Counted from the first letter of the stretch, positions 1-5,906 are shown. The stretch: DNA of 6,119 nucleotides from Ramlibacter sp. (GCA_023701085.1 JAMPXR010000168.1:1-6119), one strand, 5' to 3'. Notes: generated by a model from the sequence alone, not told the origin. Translations and numbers: made by a program.

Positions 1-214
1 GCACGATGCGCGCGGGCGCCTGGATCGCGAAGCCCGGCGGTATTGCGGTCAGCGGCTGGGAAAAGTCGATGCGCACGACCTCGGCGCCGCCCTGCATGGA
101 GCTGGAAACGGCCTCGACCACGGTCTGGGCCCGCAGGGCGAGCGGCCAGGCCGCCGCGAAGAATAGGCACGCGAAGATCCATGCCCTCGTCCAACCGATC
201 CGGTTCTTGTTCAC
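1..214 (-). CDS. pilQ: Type IV pilus secretin PilQ, N-terminal fragment
   Basis: PilQ forms the outer-membrane secretin ring through which the type IV pilus passes. Only the first 71 codons are in the window; the gene continues past the left edge. The GTG start at 214 overlaps the pilP stop (GTGA) and has GAGAGG five nt upstream. The product begins MNKNRIGWTRAW, then a hydrophobic stretch (about residues 12-28, IFACLFFAAAWPLAL) ending in ALRA before QTVVEA, a convincing Sec signal peptide with cleavage near residue 30. The following segment (about 31-71, with EAVSSSMQGGAEVVRIDFSQ and a Pro-Gly turn) resembles the start of an AMIN domain, which binds peptidoglycan in PilQ proteins. The secretin pore domain lies outside the window. 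Identity rests on the N-terminus plus its place as last gene of pilMNOPQ; confidence is high mainly because of context. Confidence 0.9.
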   Translation of the reverse strand, partial: MNKNRIGWTRAWIFACLFFAAAWPLALRAQTVVEAVSSSMQGGAEVVRIDFSQPLTAIPPGFAIQAPARIV

Positions 215-753
215 TTTGACCTCTCTTGCAGTTGCAACGTGGCGGTGCGCTCGATCCACTCACCCGCGGCGTCCTGCACGATCTCGCGCAGCACCACCTC
301 GGCCTCCCCCACCTTCAGGATCTTTCCGTAGTTCTGTCCCAGGTAATTGCCGGGACGGACCTGGTACAGCAGGTTGTCGACACGCACCAGCGCCACCGGT
401 CGCCCCTCCTTGGCCATGCTTCCGACCATCTGCATGGCGTCGAGCGGAAAACTCTCCAGCGGCTCCTTGCGCCGGGTCAGCTCCGGCGCCACCAGGGCCG
501 CGTTCGACGTGGATTGGGACGCCTCGCGGCTGAGCGCCTGCGTCAGCTTCACGTTGCTGAAAGGTTCGGTCAGCCCTTCCTGCGTGTATGCCTGCGGCGT
601 GAACTTCTTGGGCTCCGGGATCGGATCCACCTTGGGCCGCGTCTGGGCGCGCTGGTCGTTCATCCAGGCCTGGAGTTCCTCCTGCCCCGAGGAACTGCAG
701 CCGGCGAGCAAACTGGCGACGACGAGGGCCGTCGCTGCGGTCTTGACTGTCAT
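211..753 (-). CDS. pilP: Type IV pilus assembly lipoprotein PilP
   Basis: PilP is the inner-membrane-anchored periplasmic lipoprotein that links the PilN-PilO pair to the secretin PilQ. The 180-residue protein has a short lipoprotein signal peptide with lipobox LAGC and acceptor Cys19. A Pro/Lys-rich, probably disordered linker follows (about 35-95). The C-terminal beta-rich domain (about 96-178) carries the family pattern RRKEPLESFPLDAMQMVG, LYQVRPGNYLGQNYGKI and EIVQDAAGEWIERT. Length is close to the roughly 175 residues usual for the family. The ATG overlaps the pilO stop (ATGA). The Shine-Dalgarno is modest (GGGAG about 10 nt upstream), so coupled translation is likely. Asp is not at +2 after the Cys (it is Ser), which would allow Lol-mediated transfer to the outer membrane; the residue after Cys in E. 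coli rules may not hold here, so location is left open. Confidence 0.96.
   Translation of the reverse strand: MTVKTAATALVVASLLAGCSSSGQEELQAWMNDQRAQTRPKVDPIPEPKKFTPQAYTQEGLTEPFSNVKLTQALSREASQSTSNAALVAPELTRRKEPLESFPLDAMQMVGSMAKEGRPVALVRVDNLLYQVRPGNYLGQNYGKILKVGEAEVVLREIVQDAAGEWIERTATLQLQERSK
220..225 (-). promoter_or_regulatory. Ribosome binding site deciding the pilQ GTG start
   Basis: GAGAGG, within the last codons of pilP, lies five nt before GTG 214. Together with the GTGA overlap and the signal peptide that follows, it supports this non-ATG start. Confidence 0.7.
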
Positions 754-1421
754 TTTTTCGGTGCTCCCGGCGTGGCCTTGCGCTGCGCCGCCACTTCATC
801 GGCGTCCAGGTACCGGTAGGTCTTGGCGGTGGCATCCATCGCCAGCGCCCCATCCCTGCCGGGCACGATCTGCAGGTTGTTCAGCGTCACGATCCGCGAC
901 AGGTTGGCGACGTCCGCCGCGAAAGCCCCGACATCGTGGAACCGGCCCGTCACGCGCAGGGTGATCGGCAGTTCCGCGTAGTACTCCTTGACGCTGACCT
1001 GCCCGGGACGGAACAGCTCGAAGCTCAGGCTACGGCCGAGCCCCGCCTGGTTGATGTCGGACAGCAGGGCGTCCATTTCGGCCTTGCTGGGCAGCTGCTT
1101 TTCCAGCTGGGTCACGTAATGCTGCACCTGCTCGCGCTGCTTCTTGAGCGCGTCCAGGTTCACCGCCTGCGCCAGCTTCTTCTTGTAGTCCGCGCGCAAG
1201 GCCACTTCCTTCTTCTGCTCCGCCTCCAGCTCGGCATCCGAGGCCTCGAGCCAGGCGAACCAGAGCGCCGCCACGATGGCCGCCGCCAGCGCCAGGCAAA
1301 GGGCGGCGCGGGGCAGGCCGGGCCAGGAGGCGGGATCGCGGGCATTGAGTCCGCGGAACTGGCCCAGCAGCGCCTTCGGCGCGGCCGCCACGTCGATCTT
1401 GGGAGTTTGTTTGGTGGCCAT
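750..1421 (-). CDS. pilO: Type IV pilus inner-membrane alignment protein PilO
   Basis: PilO pairs with PilN in the inner membrane; the dimer sits between cytoplasmic PilM and periplasmic PilP and takes part in aligning the pilus machine. The 223-residue protein has a cytoplasmic N-terminus of about 36 residues, one transmembrane helix (about 38-58, rich in Ala/Leu, ending in WFAWLEA), a charged coiled coil (about 60-112, Glu/Lys/Gln-rich), and a C-terminal ferredoxin-like domain (about 115-205, including AGLGRSLSFELFRPG, YYAELPITLRVTGRFHDVGAF and the Asn-Asn pair in VTLNNLQIVPG). It is slightly longer than Pseudomonas PilO because of the N-terminal tail and a short Lys/Pro end. ATG lies 5 nt after the pilN stop. 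No strong Shine-Dalgarno is visible, which suggests dependence on ribosomes finishing pilN. Confidence 0.96.
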   Translation of the reverse strand: MATKQTPKIDVAAAPKALLGQFRGLNARDPASWPGLPRAALCLALAAAIVAALWFAWLEASDAELEAEQKKEVALRADYKKKLAQAVNLDALKKQREQVQHYVTQLEKQLPSKAEMDALLSDINQAGLGRSLSFELFRPGQVSVKEYYAELPITLRVTGRFHDVGAFAADVANLSRIVTLNNLQIVPGRDGALAMDATAKTYRYLDADEVAAQRKATPGAPKK

Positions 1422-1426
1422 GGCGG

Positions 1427-2086
1427 TCAGGTCTTCGCGGGAGCTGAAGCGGCGCCCACCGGCATGGGCGGCACGGCGCCGCTGGCGGCGCTGGCGGCGG
1501 CCGCGGCCGCCTTTTGCACGTCCGAAGCGCGCAGCAGCCGGGCCTTCATGGTGAAGTTGGCCACGCGCCGCCTGGGGTCGCGCGGGCCGAGCGCGATCGT
1601 GCCGGACGCGATCTCGACCAGGTCGGGCTTGGTCAGCCAGGGACTGTTGTTGCTCAGATTGCGCAGCAGTTGGGACACCCGCTCGTTCGATTGCGCGACG
1701 CCTTGCAGGGTGACGACCTGGTTCTCCTGCTTCAGGCTGGTCAGGTAGACGCCGTCCGGCAGTTGCCGAACCAGTTCGTTCACCAGGTGGACCGGCATGT
1801 TGCGATCGGCCTGGAGATCTTCCACGGCCTGCTGGCGCGCCCGCAGGGCGGCGATTTCCGCCTGCAGCGTGGCGATGTCCTTGATCTGGGCTTCCAGCCG
1901 CTTGATCTCGGTGGTGAGGATCGCGTTCTTGCTCTGCTGGTCCGCGATGCGCGCCGCGTACCAGGCATAGACGCCGCCGGCGACCAGGACGCCGGCCACT
2001 GCCGAGGCGAGCAGCGAGGCATAGAACGCTTCACGCCTGCGCTTGCGCGCGGCCTCGCGATGGGGAAGCAGGTTGATCAGGATCAC
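1427..2086 (-). CDS. pilN: Type IV pilus inner-membrane alignment protein PilN
   Basis: PilN is the bitopic inner-membrane partner of PilO; its cytoplasmic N-terminal peptide docks into PilM. I start it at GTG 2086, giving 219 residues beginning MILINLLPHREAARKRRRE, because that places the conserved INLLPxRE motif at residues 4-11. It also gives a GTGA overlap with the pilM stop and puts GGAGG eight nt upstream. A longer reading from 2116 would add ten unlike residues and bury the Shine-Dalgarno. Features in order: PilM-binding motif (4-11), basic stretch (14-18), transmembrane helix (about 23-44), coiled coil (about 50-98), periplasmic ferredoxin-like domain (about 100-185, with LPDGVYLTSLKQENQVVTLQG and NNSPWLTKPDLVEI), then an Ala/Pro-rich tail (about 188-219). 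The tail makes it some 20 residues longer than Pseudomonas PilN, which from memory is about 198. Confidence 0.95.
   Translation of the reverse strand: MILINLLPHREAARKRRREAFYASLLASAVAGVLVAGGVYAWYAARIADQQSKNAILTTEIKRLEAQIKDIATLQAEIAALRARQQAVEDLQADRNMPVHLVNELVRQLPDGVYLTSLKQENQVVTLQGVAQSNERVSQLLRNLSNNSPWLTKPDLVEIASGTIALGPRDPRRRVANFTMKARLLRASDVQKAAAAAASAASGAVPPMPVGAASAPAKT
1481..1498. repeat. Two tandem 9-bp units in the Ala-rich tail of pilN
   Basis: GCTGGCGGC occurs twice head to tail, followed by the self-complementary run GGCCGCGGCC. It encodes part of the Ala/Ser tail of PilN (about residues 188-202), a place where length probably varies between strains by slippage. It has no evident function beyond coding. 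Confidence 0.5.
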
Positions 2087-3162
2087 TGCAGGAACCTCCG
2101 CATGGCCAGGCCGCACGAGGTGAGGTAGGAAGGCGCCTCGCGCCGCATCTTCTTCTCGCGCACCGCGGCGCCGACTTGCATGCCCTCGAACGGATTGGCG
2201 AGATTGCAGGGGAACGAGGTCTGCATCGTCACCACGTCGGTCAATCCCGGCAGCGCGGCGGACCCGCCGGCCAGCATCACGTAGTCGACCCGGTTGTGCG
2301 GCGTGCTGGTGAAGAAGAACTGCAGCGCGCGGGCGATTTCCTGGGCCATGCTCTCCACGAACGGCTTGAGCACGCCCGATTCATAGTCTTCCGGCAAGTC
2401 CCCGTTGCGCTTCTTGTTCTCGGCTTCTTCCGGCGAAAAGCCGTACTGGCGCACGATCATCTGGGTCAGCTGGGCGCCGCCGAACGCCTGGTCGCGGTCA
2501 TACAGCACCTCGTCGTTGCGGATCACCTGCATGCTGGTGGTGAAGGCGCCCACCTCGAACAGGGCGACCATGGTGTCCACCCCCTGGTTGGGCAGGGACT
2601 GGATCAGTCGGCTGGCGGCCAGCCGCGAGGCATAGGATTCGACGTCGATGATGATCGGCTTGAGGCCCGCCGCCTCGGCCAGGCCCTGGCGATCCTGCAC
2701 TTTTTCCTTGCGCGAGGCCGCGATCAGGACCTCGACATCGCCGGCCGAGGTGGAGCTGGGCCCGATGACGCAGAAGTCCAGGCTGACCTCGTCCAGCGAG
2801 AAAGGGATGTACTGGTTGGCTTCGGCCTCGACCTGGGTTTCCAGGTCCTGTTCGGTCAAACCGCCGGGCAGGATGATCTTCTTGGTGATGACGGCCGATG
2901 GGGGAAGCGCCATGGCCACGTTCTTGGCGCGCGTGCCGCTTTTCTTGACCACCCGGCGCATGGCCTCGGCGACCTCGTCGAACTTCTCGACGTTGCCGTC
3001 ACTGATCCAGCCGCGCTCCAGCGGCTCGATGCCGCAACGCTCGAGCACCAGATTGCCGGCCTTGTCACGGCCGAGCTCGACCAGTTTGACGCTGGAGGAG
3101 CTGATATCCAAACCCAGCAGTGGCGCGGGCTGGCGGCTGAACAGTGACCCTGATGAGCTCAA
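2083..3162 (-). CDS. pilM: Type IV pilus assembly ATPase-like protein PilM
   Basis: PilM is a cytoplasmic actin/FtsA-fold nucleotide-binding protein. It binds the PilN N-terminus and forms a ring on the inner face of the membrane, linking the alignment complex to the pilus motors. I start it at TTG 3162 (359 residues, usual length about 350-360) because AGGAG lies seven nt upstream; an in-frame TTG at 3201 has no such site and would add 13 atypical basic residues. Visible motifs: phosphate-1 loop GLDISSSSVKLVEL (17-30), ALPPSAVITKKI (85-96), EAEANQYIPFSLDEVSLDF (112-130), EVLIAASRK (144-152), IDVESYA (172-178), a second phosphate region around LFEVGAFTTSMQV (201-213), FGGAQLTQ (227-234), and the adenosine motif VMLAGGSAALPGL (295-307). 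It ends with GTGA shared with pilN. As first gene of the operon its leader probably sets expression of the whole cluster. Confidence 0.96.
   Translation of the reverse strand: MSSSGSLFSRQPAPLLGLDISSSSVKLVELGRDKAGNLVLERCGIEPLERGWISDGNVEKFDEVAEAMRRVVKKSGTRAKNVAMALPPSAVITKKIILPGGLTEQDLETQVEAEANQYIPFSLDEVSLDFCVIGPSSTSAGDVEVLIAASRKEKVQDRQGLAEAAGLKPIIIDVESYASRLAASRLIQSLPNQGVDTMVALFEVGAFTTSMQVIRNDEVLYDRDQAFGGAQLTQMIVRQYGFSPEEAENKKRNGDLPEDYESGVLKPFVESMAQEIARALQFFFTSTPHNRVDYVMLAGGSAALPGLTDVVTMQTSFPCNLANPFEGMQVGAAVREKKMRREAPSYLTSCGLAMRRFLQ
2095..2099 (-). promoter_or_regulatory. Ribosome binding site deciding the pilN GTG start
   Basis: GGAGG, inside the last codons of pilM, lies eight nt before GTG 2086. 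It fixes the pilN start at the GTG that overlaps the pilM TGA and puts INLLPHRE at the expected N-terminal place. Confidence 0.8.
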
Positions 3163-3169
3163 TTTCCGT

Positions 3170-3174
3170 CTCCT
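3170..3174 (-). promoter_or_regulatory. Ribosome binding site deciding the pilM TTG start
   Basis: AGGAG on the minus strand lies seven nt before TTG 3162. This is the only good Shine-Dalgarno near the 5' end of pilM and is the reason for preferring the TTG at 3162 over the in-frame TTG at 3201. Confidence 0.75.
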
Positions 3175-3219
3175 GAAACACCTTGTCTCCAGGCGTAACA
3201 AACTTAAGGTTTCACTTCA

Positions 3220-3249
3220 ATGCTAACCGTAACGTCATTGTCGCGTAAA
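3220..3249 (-). promoter_or_regulatory. Weak candidate sigma-70 promoter for pilMNOPQ
   Basis: Read leftward, TTTACG (3249-3244, 4 of 6 with the -35 consensus) and TAGCAT (3225-3220, 4 of 6 with the -10 consensus) are separated by 18 nt. This would start transcription near 3212, about 50 nt before the pilM TTG. Both hexamers are imperfect, so this is only the best option I could find. No sigma-54 (GG-N10-GC) site of good quality was seen. Confidence 0.28.
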
Positions 3250-3261
3250 GGATTTTCCGTT

Positions 3262-3276
3262 TTGAGTCTGATTCAA
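3262..3276. promoter_or_regulatory. Operator-like near-palindrome TTGAGTCTGATTCAA
   Basis: Two 7-bp half-sites around a central base pair in six of seven positions (pattern TTGARTC-N-GAYTCAA). It sits between the two divergent genes, just upstream of the candidate pilM promoter (about -50 to -64 from its predicted start) and 117 nt before the mrcA -10. Form and place suit a dimeric regulator. Which regulator, if any, is unknown. Confidence 0.4.
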
Positions 3277-3359
3277 GCGTTGCCAAAACCCGACGCCCGA
3301 ATCCATCGTGACCGTAAGCACTCGGATGTAACTCTTACTCACTGCGGCTGACCTTGAAT

Positions 3360-3377
3360 CCCGCCTGCACGGGCGGG
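3360..3377 (+). repeat. GC-rich hairpin upstream of the mrcA -10
   Basis: CCCGCC (3360-3365) and GGCGGG (3372-3377) pair perfectly across a 6-nt loop (TGCACG). The right arm is part of GGGCGGGCGGG, so a second GGCGGG at 3376-3381 offers a slipped pairing. The hairpin lies where the -35 region of the mrcA promoter should be. A T-run occurs at 3389-3393, but 11 nt after the stem, so it does not look like a normal terminator. Confidence 0.4.
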
Positions 3378-3392
3378 CGGGAACAGGATTTT

Positions 3393-3398
3393 TATAAT
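3393..3398 (+). promoter_or_regulatory. Candidate -10 element of the mrcA promoter
   Basis: A perfect TATAAT, 36 nt before the mrcA ATG, would place transcription start near 3405 and leave a leader of about 30 nt. No hexamer resembling TTGACA is found 16-19 nt upstream; that stretch is GGGCGGG-rich. There is no TG extension either (the bases before are TTT). It may therefore be weak, activator-dependent, or a chance match, though an exact match just ahead of the gene in GC-rich DNA argues for function. Confidence 0.5.
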
Positions 3399-3426
3399 GA
3401 CGTCCCGCCATGACCGGGCGCGACCT

Positions 3427-3430
3427 GGAG
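3427..3430 (+). promoter_or_regulatory. Ribosome binding site of mrcA
   Basis: GGAG lies four nt before the ATG at 3435 (CTGGAGATCT then ATG). It supports this start over the out-of-frame ATG at 3410, which has no Shine-Dalgarno. Confidence 0.65.
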
Positions 3431-3434
3431 ATCT

Positions 3435-5897
3435 ATGCCTTCCGAACCCTCCGCCGACGAGCCCGGCGCGTCCTCTTCAGCCCGGGCACGGAGCAAGGCG
3501 CCCCGCGGCTGGGAGCGCGCCCTCCTGAGCGTGGGTCTCTGGGCCGCGGGGCTGGCGCTCGCGGGACTTGTTTCGATCGTCACCATCGCGGGCGTGGCCC
3601 TGGCCGTCGCCTATCCCAACTTGCCGGACATTTCCGACCTGTCGGACTACCGGCCCAAACTGCCGCTGCGGGTGTATTCGGCCGACGGCATGCTGATCGG
3701 CGAGTTCGGGGAAGAACGGCGCAATCTGACGCCGATCGCGCAAATCCCGAAGGTGATGAAAGACGCGGTACTGGCCATCGAGGACTCGCGCTTTTACTCC
3801 CACGGAGGGGTCGACTACCGCGGCCTGATCCGGGCGGCCCTGGCCAACCTGGGCCGGGTGAAAAGCCAGGGCGCATCGACGATCACCATGCAGGTCGCGC
3901 GCAATGTCTACCTGTCGTCGGAGAAGACGTTCACCCGAAAGCTTTACGAGGTCCTGCTCACGTTCAAGCTCGAACACCTGCTGAGCAAGGACCAGATCCT
4001 CGAGATCTATATGAACCAGATCTATCTGGGGAACCGCGCCTATGGATTCGCCGCCGCAGCGGACACTTACTTCGGCAAGGCGATGAAGGACCTGACGGTC
4101 GCCGAGGCGGCGATGCTGGCGGGCCTGCCCAAGTCGCCCTCGAGCAACAACCCGATCGCCAATCCCGAGCGTGCGCGGACGCGCCAGCTCTACATCATCG
4201 ATCGCATGCTCGAGAACGACTTCATCACGCCCGAGCAAGCCGAGGCGGCCAGGAAGCAGGAGCTGAAGATCCGCAGCGGCGTGGACAACACCCGGGTGCA
4301 CGCGGAGTACGTGGCCGAGACCGTGCGCCAGCTCGTGTACGCGCAATACGGCGACGAGGCCTACACGCGCGGCCTGAACGTCTTCACCACCGTCAGCGCC
4401 GTGCAGCAGGACGCCGCGTACCGGGCGCTGCGCAAGGGCATCATGGACTACGAGCGCCGCCAGATCTACCGCGGCCCGGAGGAATTCCTGGATCTGCCGG
4501 CCGCCGCGCAGGACCTCGAGGACGCGATCGATGACGCGCTGGCCGAGCATCCGGACAACGGCGACGTGATGTCGGCGGTCGTGCTCGAGGCCACGCCCAA
4601 AAAGATCCTGGCGGTGCGCCAGAGCGGCGAAAAACTCGAGATCACGGGCGAGGGCCTGCGGCCGGCGCAGTCGGGCCTGTCGGACAAGGCGCCGCCCAAG
4701 ATCAGGATCCGCCGCGGCGCCGTCGTGCGCGTCGTCAAGACGGCCAAGGGCGCCTGGGAAATCACGCAACTGCCCGAAGTCGAGGGCGCCTTCGTGGCGC
4801 TCGACCCGCGCGACGGCGCCATCCACGCGATGATCGGCGGCTTCGACTTCAACAAGAACAAGTTCAACCACGTCACCCAGGCCTGGCGCCAGCCGGGATC
4901 GGCCTTCAAGCCCTTCATCTATTCCGCCGCGCTGGAAAAGGGTTTCACGCCCTCGACCGTGGTCAACGACGCGCCCCTGTTCTTCGACGCCGGCGTCACC
5001 GGGGGCCAGCCCTGGGAACCGAAGAACTACGACAGCAAGTTCGAAGGGCCGATGCCGCTGCACACCGCGCTGGCAAAGTCCAAGAACATGGTGTCGATCC
5101 GCATCCTGCAGGCGGTGGGCACGCAGAACGCGCAGGACTGGATCTCCCGCTTCGGCTTCGATGCCGAAAAGCATCCGCCCTACCTCACCATGGCGCTGGG
5201 CGCCGGCTCGGTGACGCCGATGCAGATGGCGACCGCCTATTCCGTGTTCGCCAACGGCGGCTACCGCATCAATCCCTGGCTGATCACCAAGATCACCGAC
5301 CAGCGCGGCAAGACCCTGGTGGAAAGCCAGCCGCCGCTGCCCAACGAATCGGCGCGCGCCATCGATGCGCGCAATGCTTTCATCATGAGCCGCCTGCTGC
5401 AGGAGATCACGCGTGCGGGCACCGCGGCGCGGGCGCAGCGCGAGCTCAAACGGGTGGACCTGTACGGCAAGACCGGCACCACCAACGACTCGATCGACAC
5501 CTGGTTCGCCGGCTACCAGCCCACCCTGGCGGCGGTCGTCTGGATGGGCTATGACACGCCCCGCTCGCTGGGCGACCGCGAAACCGGCGGCGGCCTGAGC
5601 CTGCCGATCTGGATTTCGTTCATGGAGACCGCGCTCAAAGGCGTGCCGGTGATGGAGCCCTCCGCGCCCGAGGGCGTGGTCAACGCCGGCGGCGAGTGGT
5701 ACTACGAGGAATATGCGCGCGGCGGCGGCGTCGCCAGCCTGGGCGGCGGCCTATCCGACAACGGGGCACCGGCCGTGCCGGCCGCGCCTCGGGCGCCCGA
5801 GGACAAGAGCCTCATGAACTCCGATGGCCTGCCGCCCAGCCGTGCGCCCTCGCCCTCCGAGGAGCGCAGGAGCATCCTGGACCTGTTCAGGAACTAA
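3435..5897 (+). CDS. mrcA: Penicillin-binding protein 1A, bifunctional peptidoglycan synthase
   Basis: Class A penicillin-binding protein (PBP1A, also named PonA) that polymerises lipid II into glycan strands and cross-links the stem peptides; it is anchored in the inner membrane and acts in the periplasm. The 820 residues fit the family (about 800-850). Order: cytoplasmic tail (1-28), transmembrane helix (about 29-59), GT51 glycosyltransferase (about 80-260) with EDSRFYSHGGVD (catalytic Glu116), GASTITMQ (146-153), RKLYE (168-172, second catalytic Glu172) and KDQILEIYMNQIYLG (185-199). Next comes an OB-like linker (about 310-445), then the transpeptidase (about 450-735) with SAFK (nucleophile Ser489, Lys492), SKN (549-551) and KTGT (679-682). 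Every catalytic motif is intact. The last ~80 residues are Gly/Ala/Pro-rich and probably disordered. ATG is preceded by GGAG four nt upstream. It is transcribed away from pilM, a neighbour order common in proteobacteria. Confidence 0.97.
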   Translation: MPSEPSADEPGASSSARARSKAPRGWERALLSVGLWAAGLALAGLVSIVTIAGVALAVAYPNLPDISDLSDYRPKLPLRVYSADGMLIGEFGEERRNLTPIAQIPKVMKDAVLAIEDSRFYSHGGVDYRGLIRAALANLGRVKSQGASTITMQVARNVYLSSEKTFTRKLYEVLLTFKLEHLLSKDQILEIYMNQIYLGNRAYGFAAAADTYFGKAMKDLTVAEAAMLAGLPKSPSSNNPIANPERARTRQLYIIDRMLENDFITPEQAEAARKQELKIRSGVDNTRVHAEYVAETVRQLVYAQYGDEAYTRGLNVFTTVSAVQQDAAYRALRKGIMDYERRQIYRGPEEFLDLPAAAQDLEDAIDDALAEHPDNGDVMSAVVLEATPKKILAVRQSGEKLEITGEGLRPAQSGLSDKAPPKIRIRRGAVVRVVKTAKGAWEITQLPEVEGAFVALDPRDGAIHAMIGGFDFNKNKFNHVTQAWRQPGSAFKPFIYSAALEKGFTPSTVVNDAPLFFDAGVTGGQPWEPKNYDSKFEGPMPLHTALAKSKNMVSIRILQAVGTQNAQDWISRFGFDAEKHPPYLTMALGAGSVTPMQMATAYSVFANGGYRINPWLITKITDQRGKTLVESQPPLPNESARAIDARNAFIMSRLLQEITRAGTAARAQRELKRVDLYGKTGTTNDSIDTWFAGYQPTLAAVVWMGYDTPRSLGDRETGGGLSLPIWISFMETALKGVPVMEPSAPEGVVNAGGEWYYEEYARGGGVASLGGGLSDNGAPAVPAAPRAPEDKSLMNSDGLPPSRAPSPSEERRSILDLFRN

Positions 5898-5906
5898 CGC
5901 GGTCCT

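Larger units (their letters stand above)
3163..3434. other. Divergent intergenic region between pilM and mrcA
   Basis: This is the only sizeable non-coding stretch in the window (272 nt). It separates the divergently transcribed pilM operon and mrcA and must hold the start signals of both. By hand count GC is about 48% over 3181-3360, well below the surrounding genes. It contains a perfect TATAAT facing mrcA, a weaker candidate promoter facing pilM, a 15-bp near-palindrome and a GC-rich hairpin, each listed separately. No small open reading frame with a convincing ribosome binding site and no recognisable riboswitch was seen. Confidence 0.85.

Noticed and set aside
2087..2116. Longer pilN starting at 2116
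   Set aside because: It would add MRPGHAEVPA ahead of the conserved motif, overlap pilM by 34 nt, and ignore the GGAGG placed correctly for GTG 2086.
2176..3147. A 323-codon plus-strand frame opposite pilM, and similar frames opposite pilN, pilO and pilP
   Set aside because: All are shadows of the pil genes: low-complexity, His/Gly/Arg-rich translations with no signals of their own, while the minus-strand genes carry clear family motifs.
3163..3201. Longer pilM starting at TTG 3201
   Set aside because: It would add 13 basic residues not expected in PilM and has no ribosome binding site, whereas TTG 3162 has AGGAG at seven nt.
3267..3288. Sigma-54 promoter for pilM (TGGCAACGCTTGA, minus strand)
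   Set aside because: The TGGCA and TTG(A) parts are only four nt apart instead of six, and the -12 GC is missing.
3226..3317. ACCGTAA twice (3226-3232 and 3311-3317) and TGACGT once near each promoter in opposite orientation
   Set aside because: Repeats of six or seven bases in a 272-nt region are easily due to chance, and no further copies or regular spacing support them.
3360..3393. Rho-independent terminator on the plus strand
   Set aside because: The stem is only 6 bp and the T-run begins 11 nt after it. There is no plus-strand gene upstream to terminate.
3410..4534. A 374-codon frame on the plus strand starting 25 nt before mrcA
   Set aside because: It overlaps mrcA in another frame, has no Shine-Dalgarno, and its product is Arg/Gly/Pro-rich, typical of a shifted reading of GC-rich coding DNA. 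Its ATG close to the predicted transcript start is probably chance.
3477..5174. A 565-codon open frame antisense to mrcA
   Set aside because: It is a mirror of a GC-rich gene on the opposite strand. The translation is rich in Arg, His, Leu and Val with no recognisable domain, and mrcA beneath it is fully intact.
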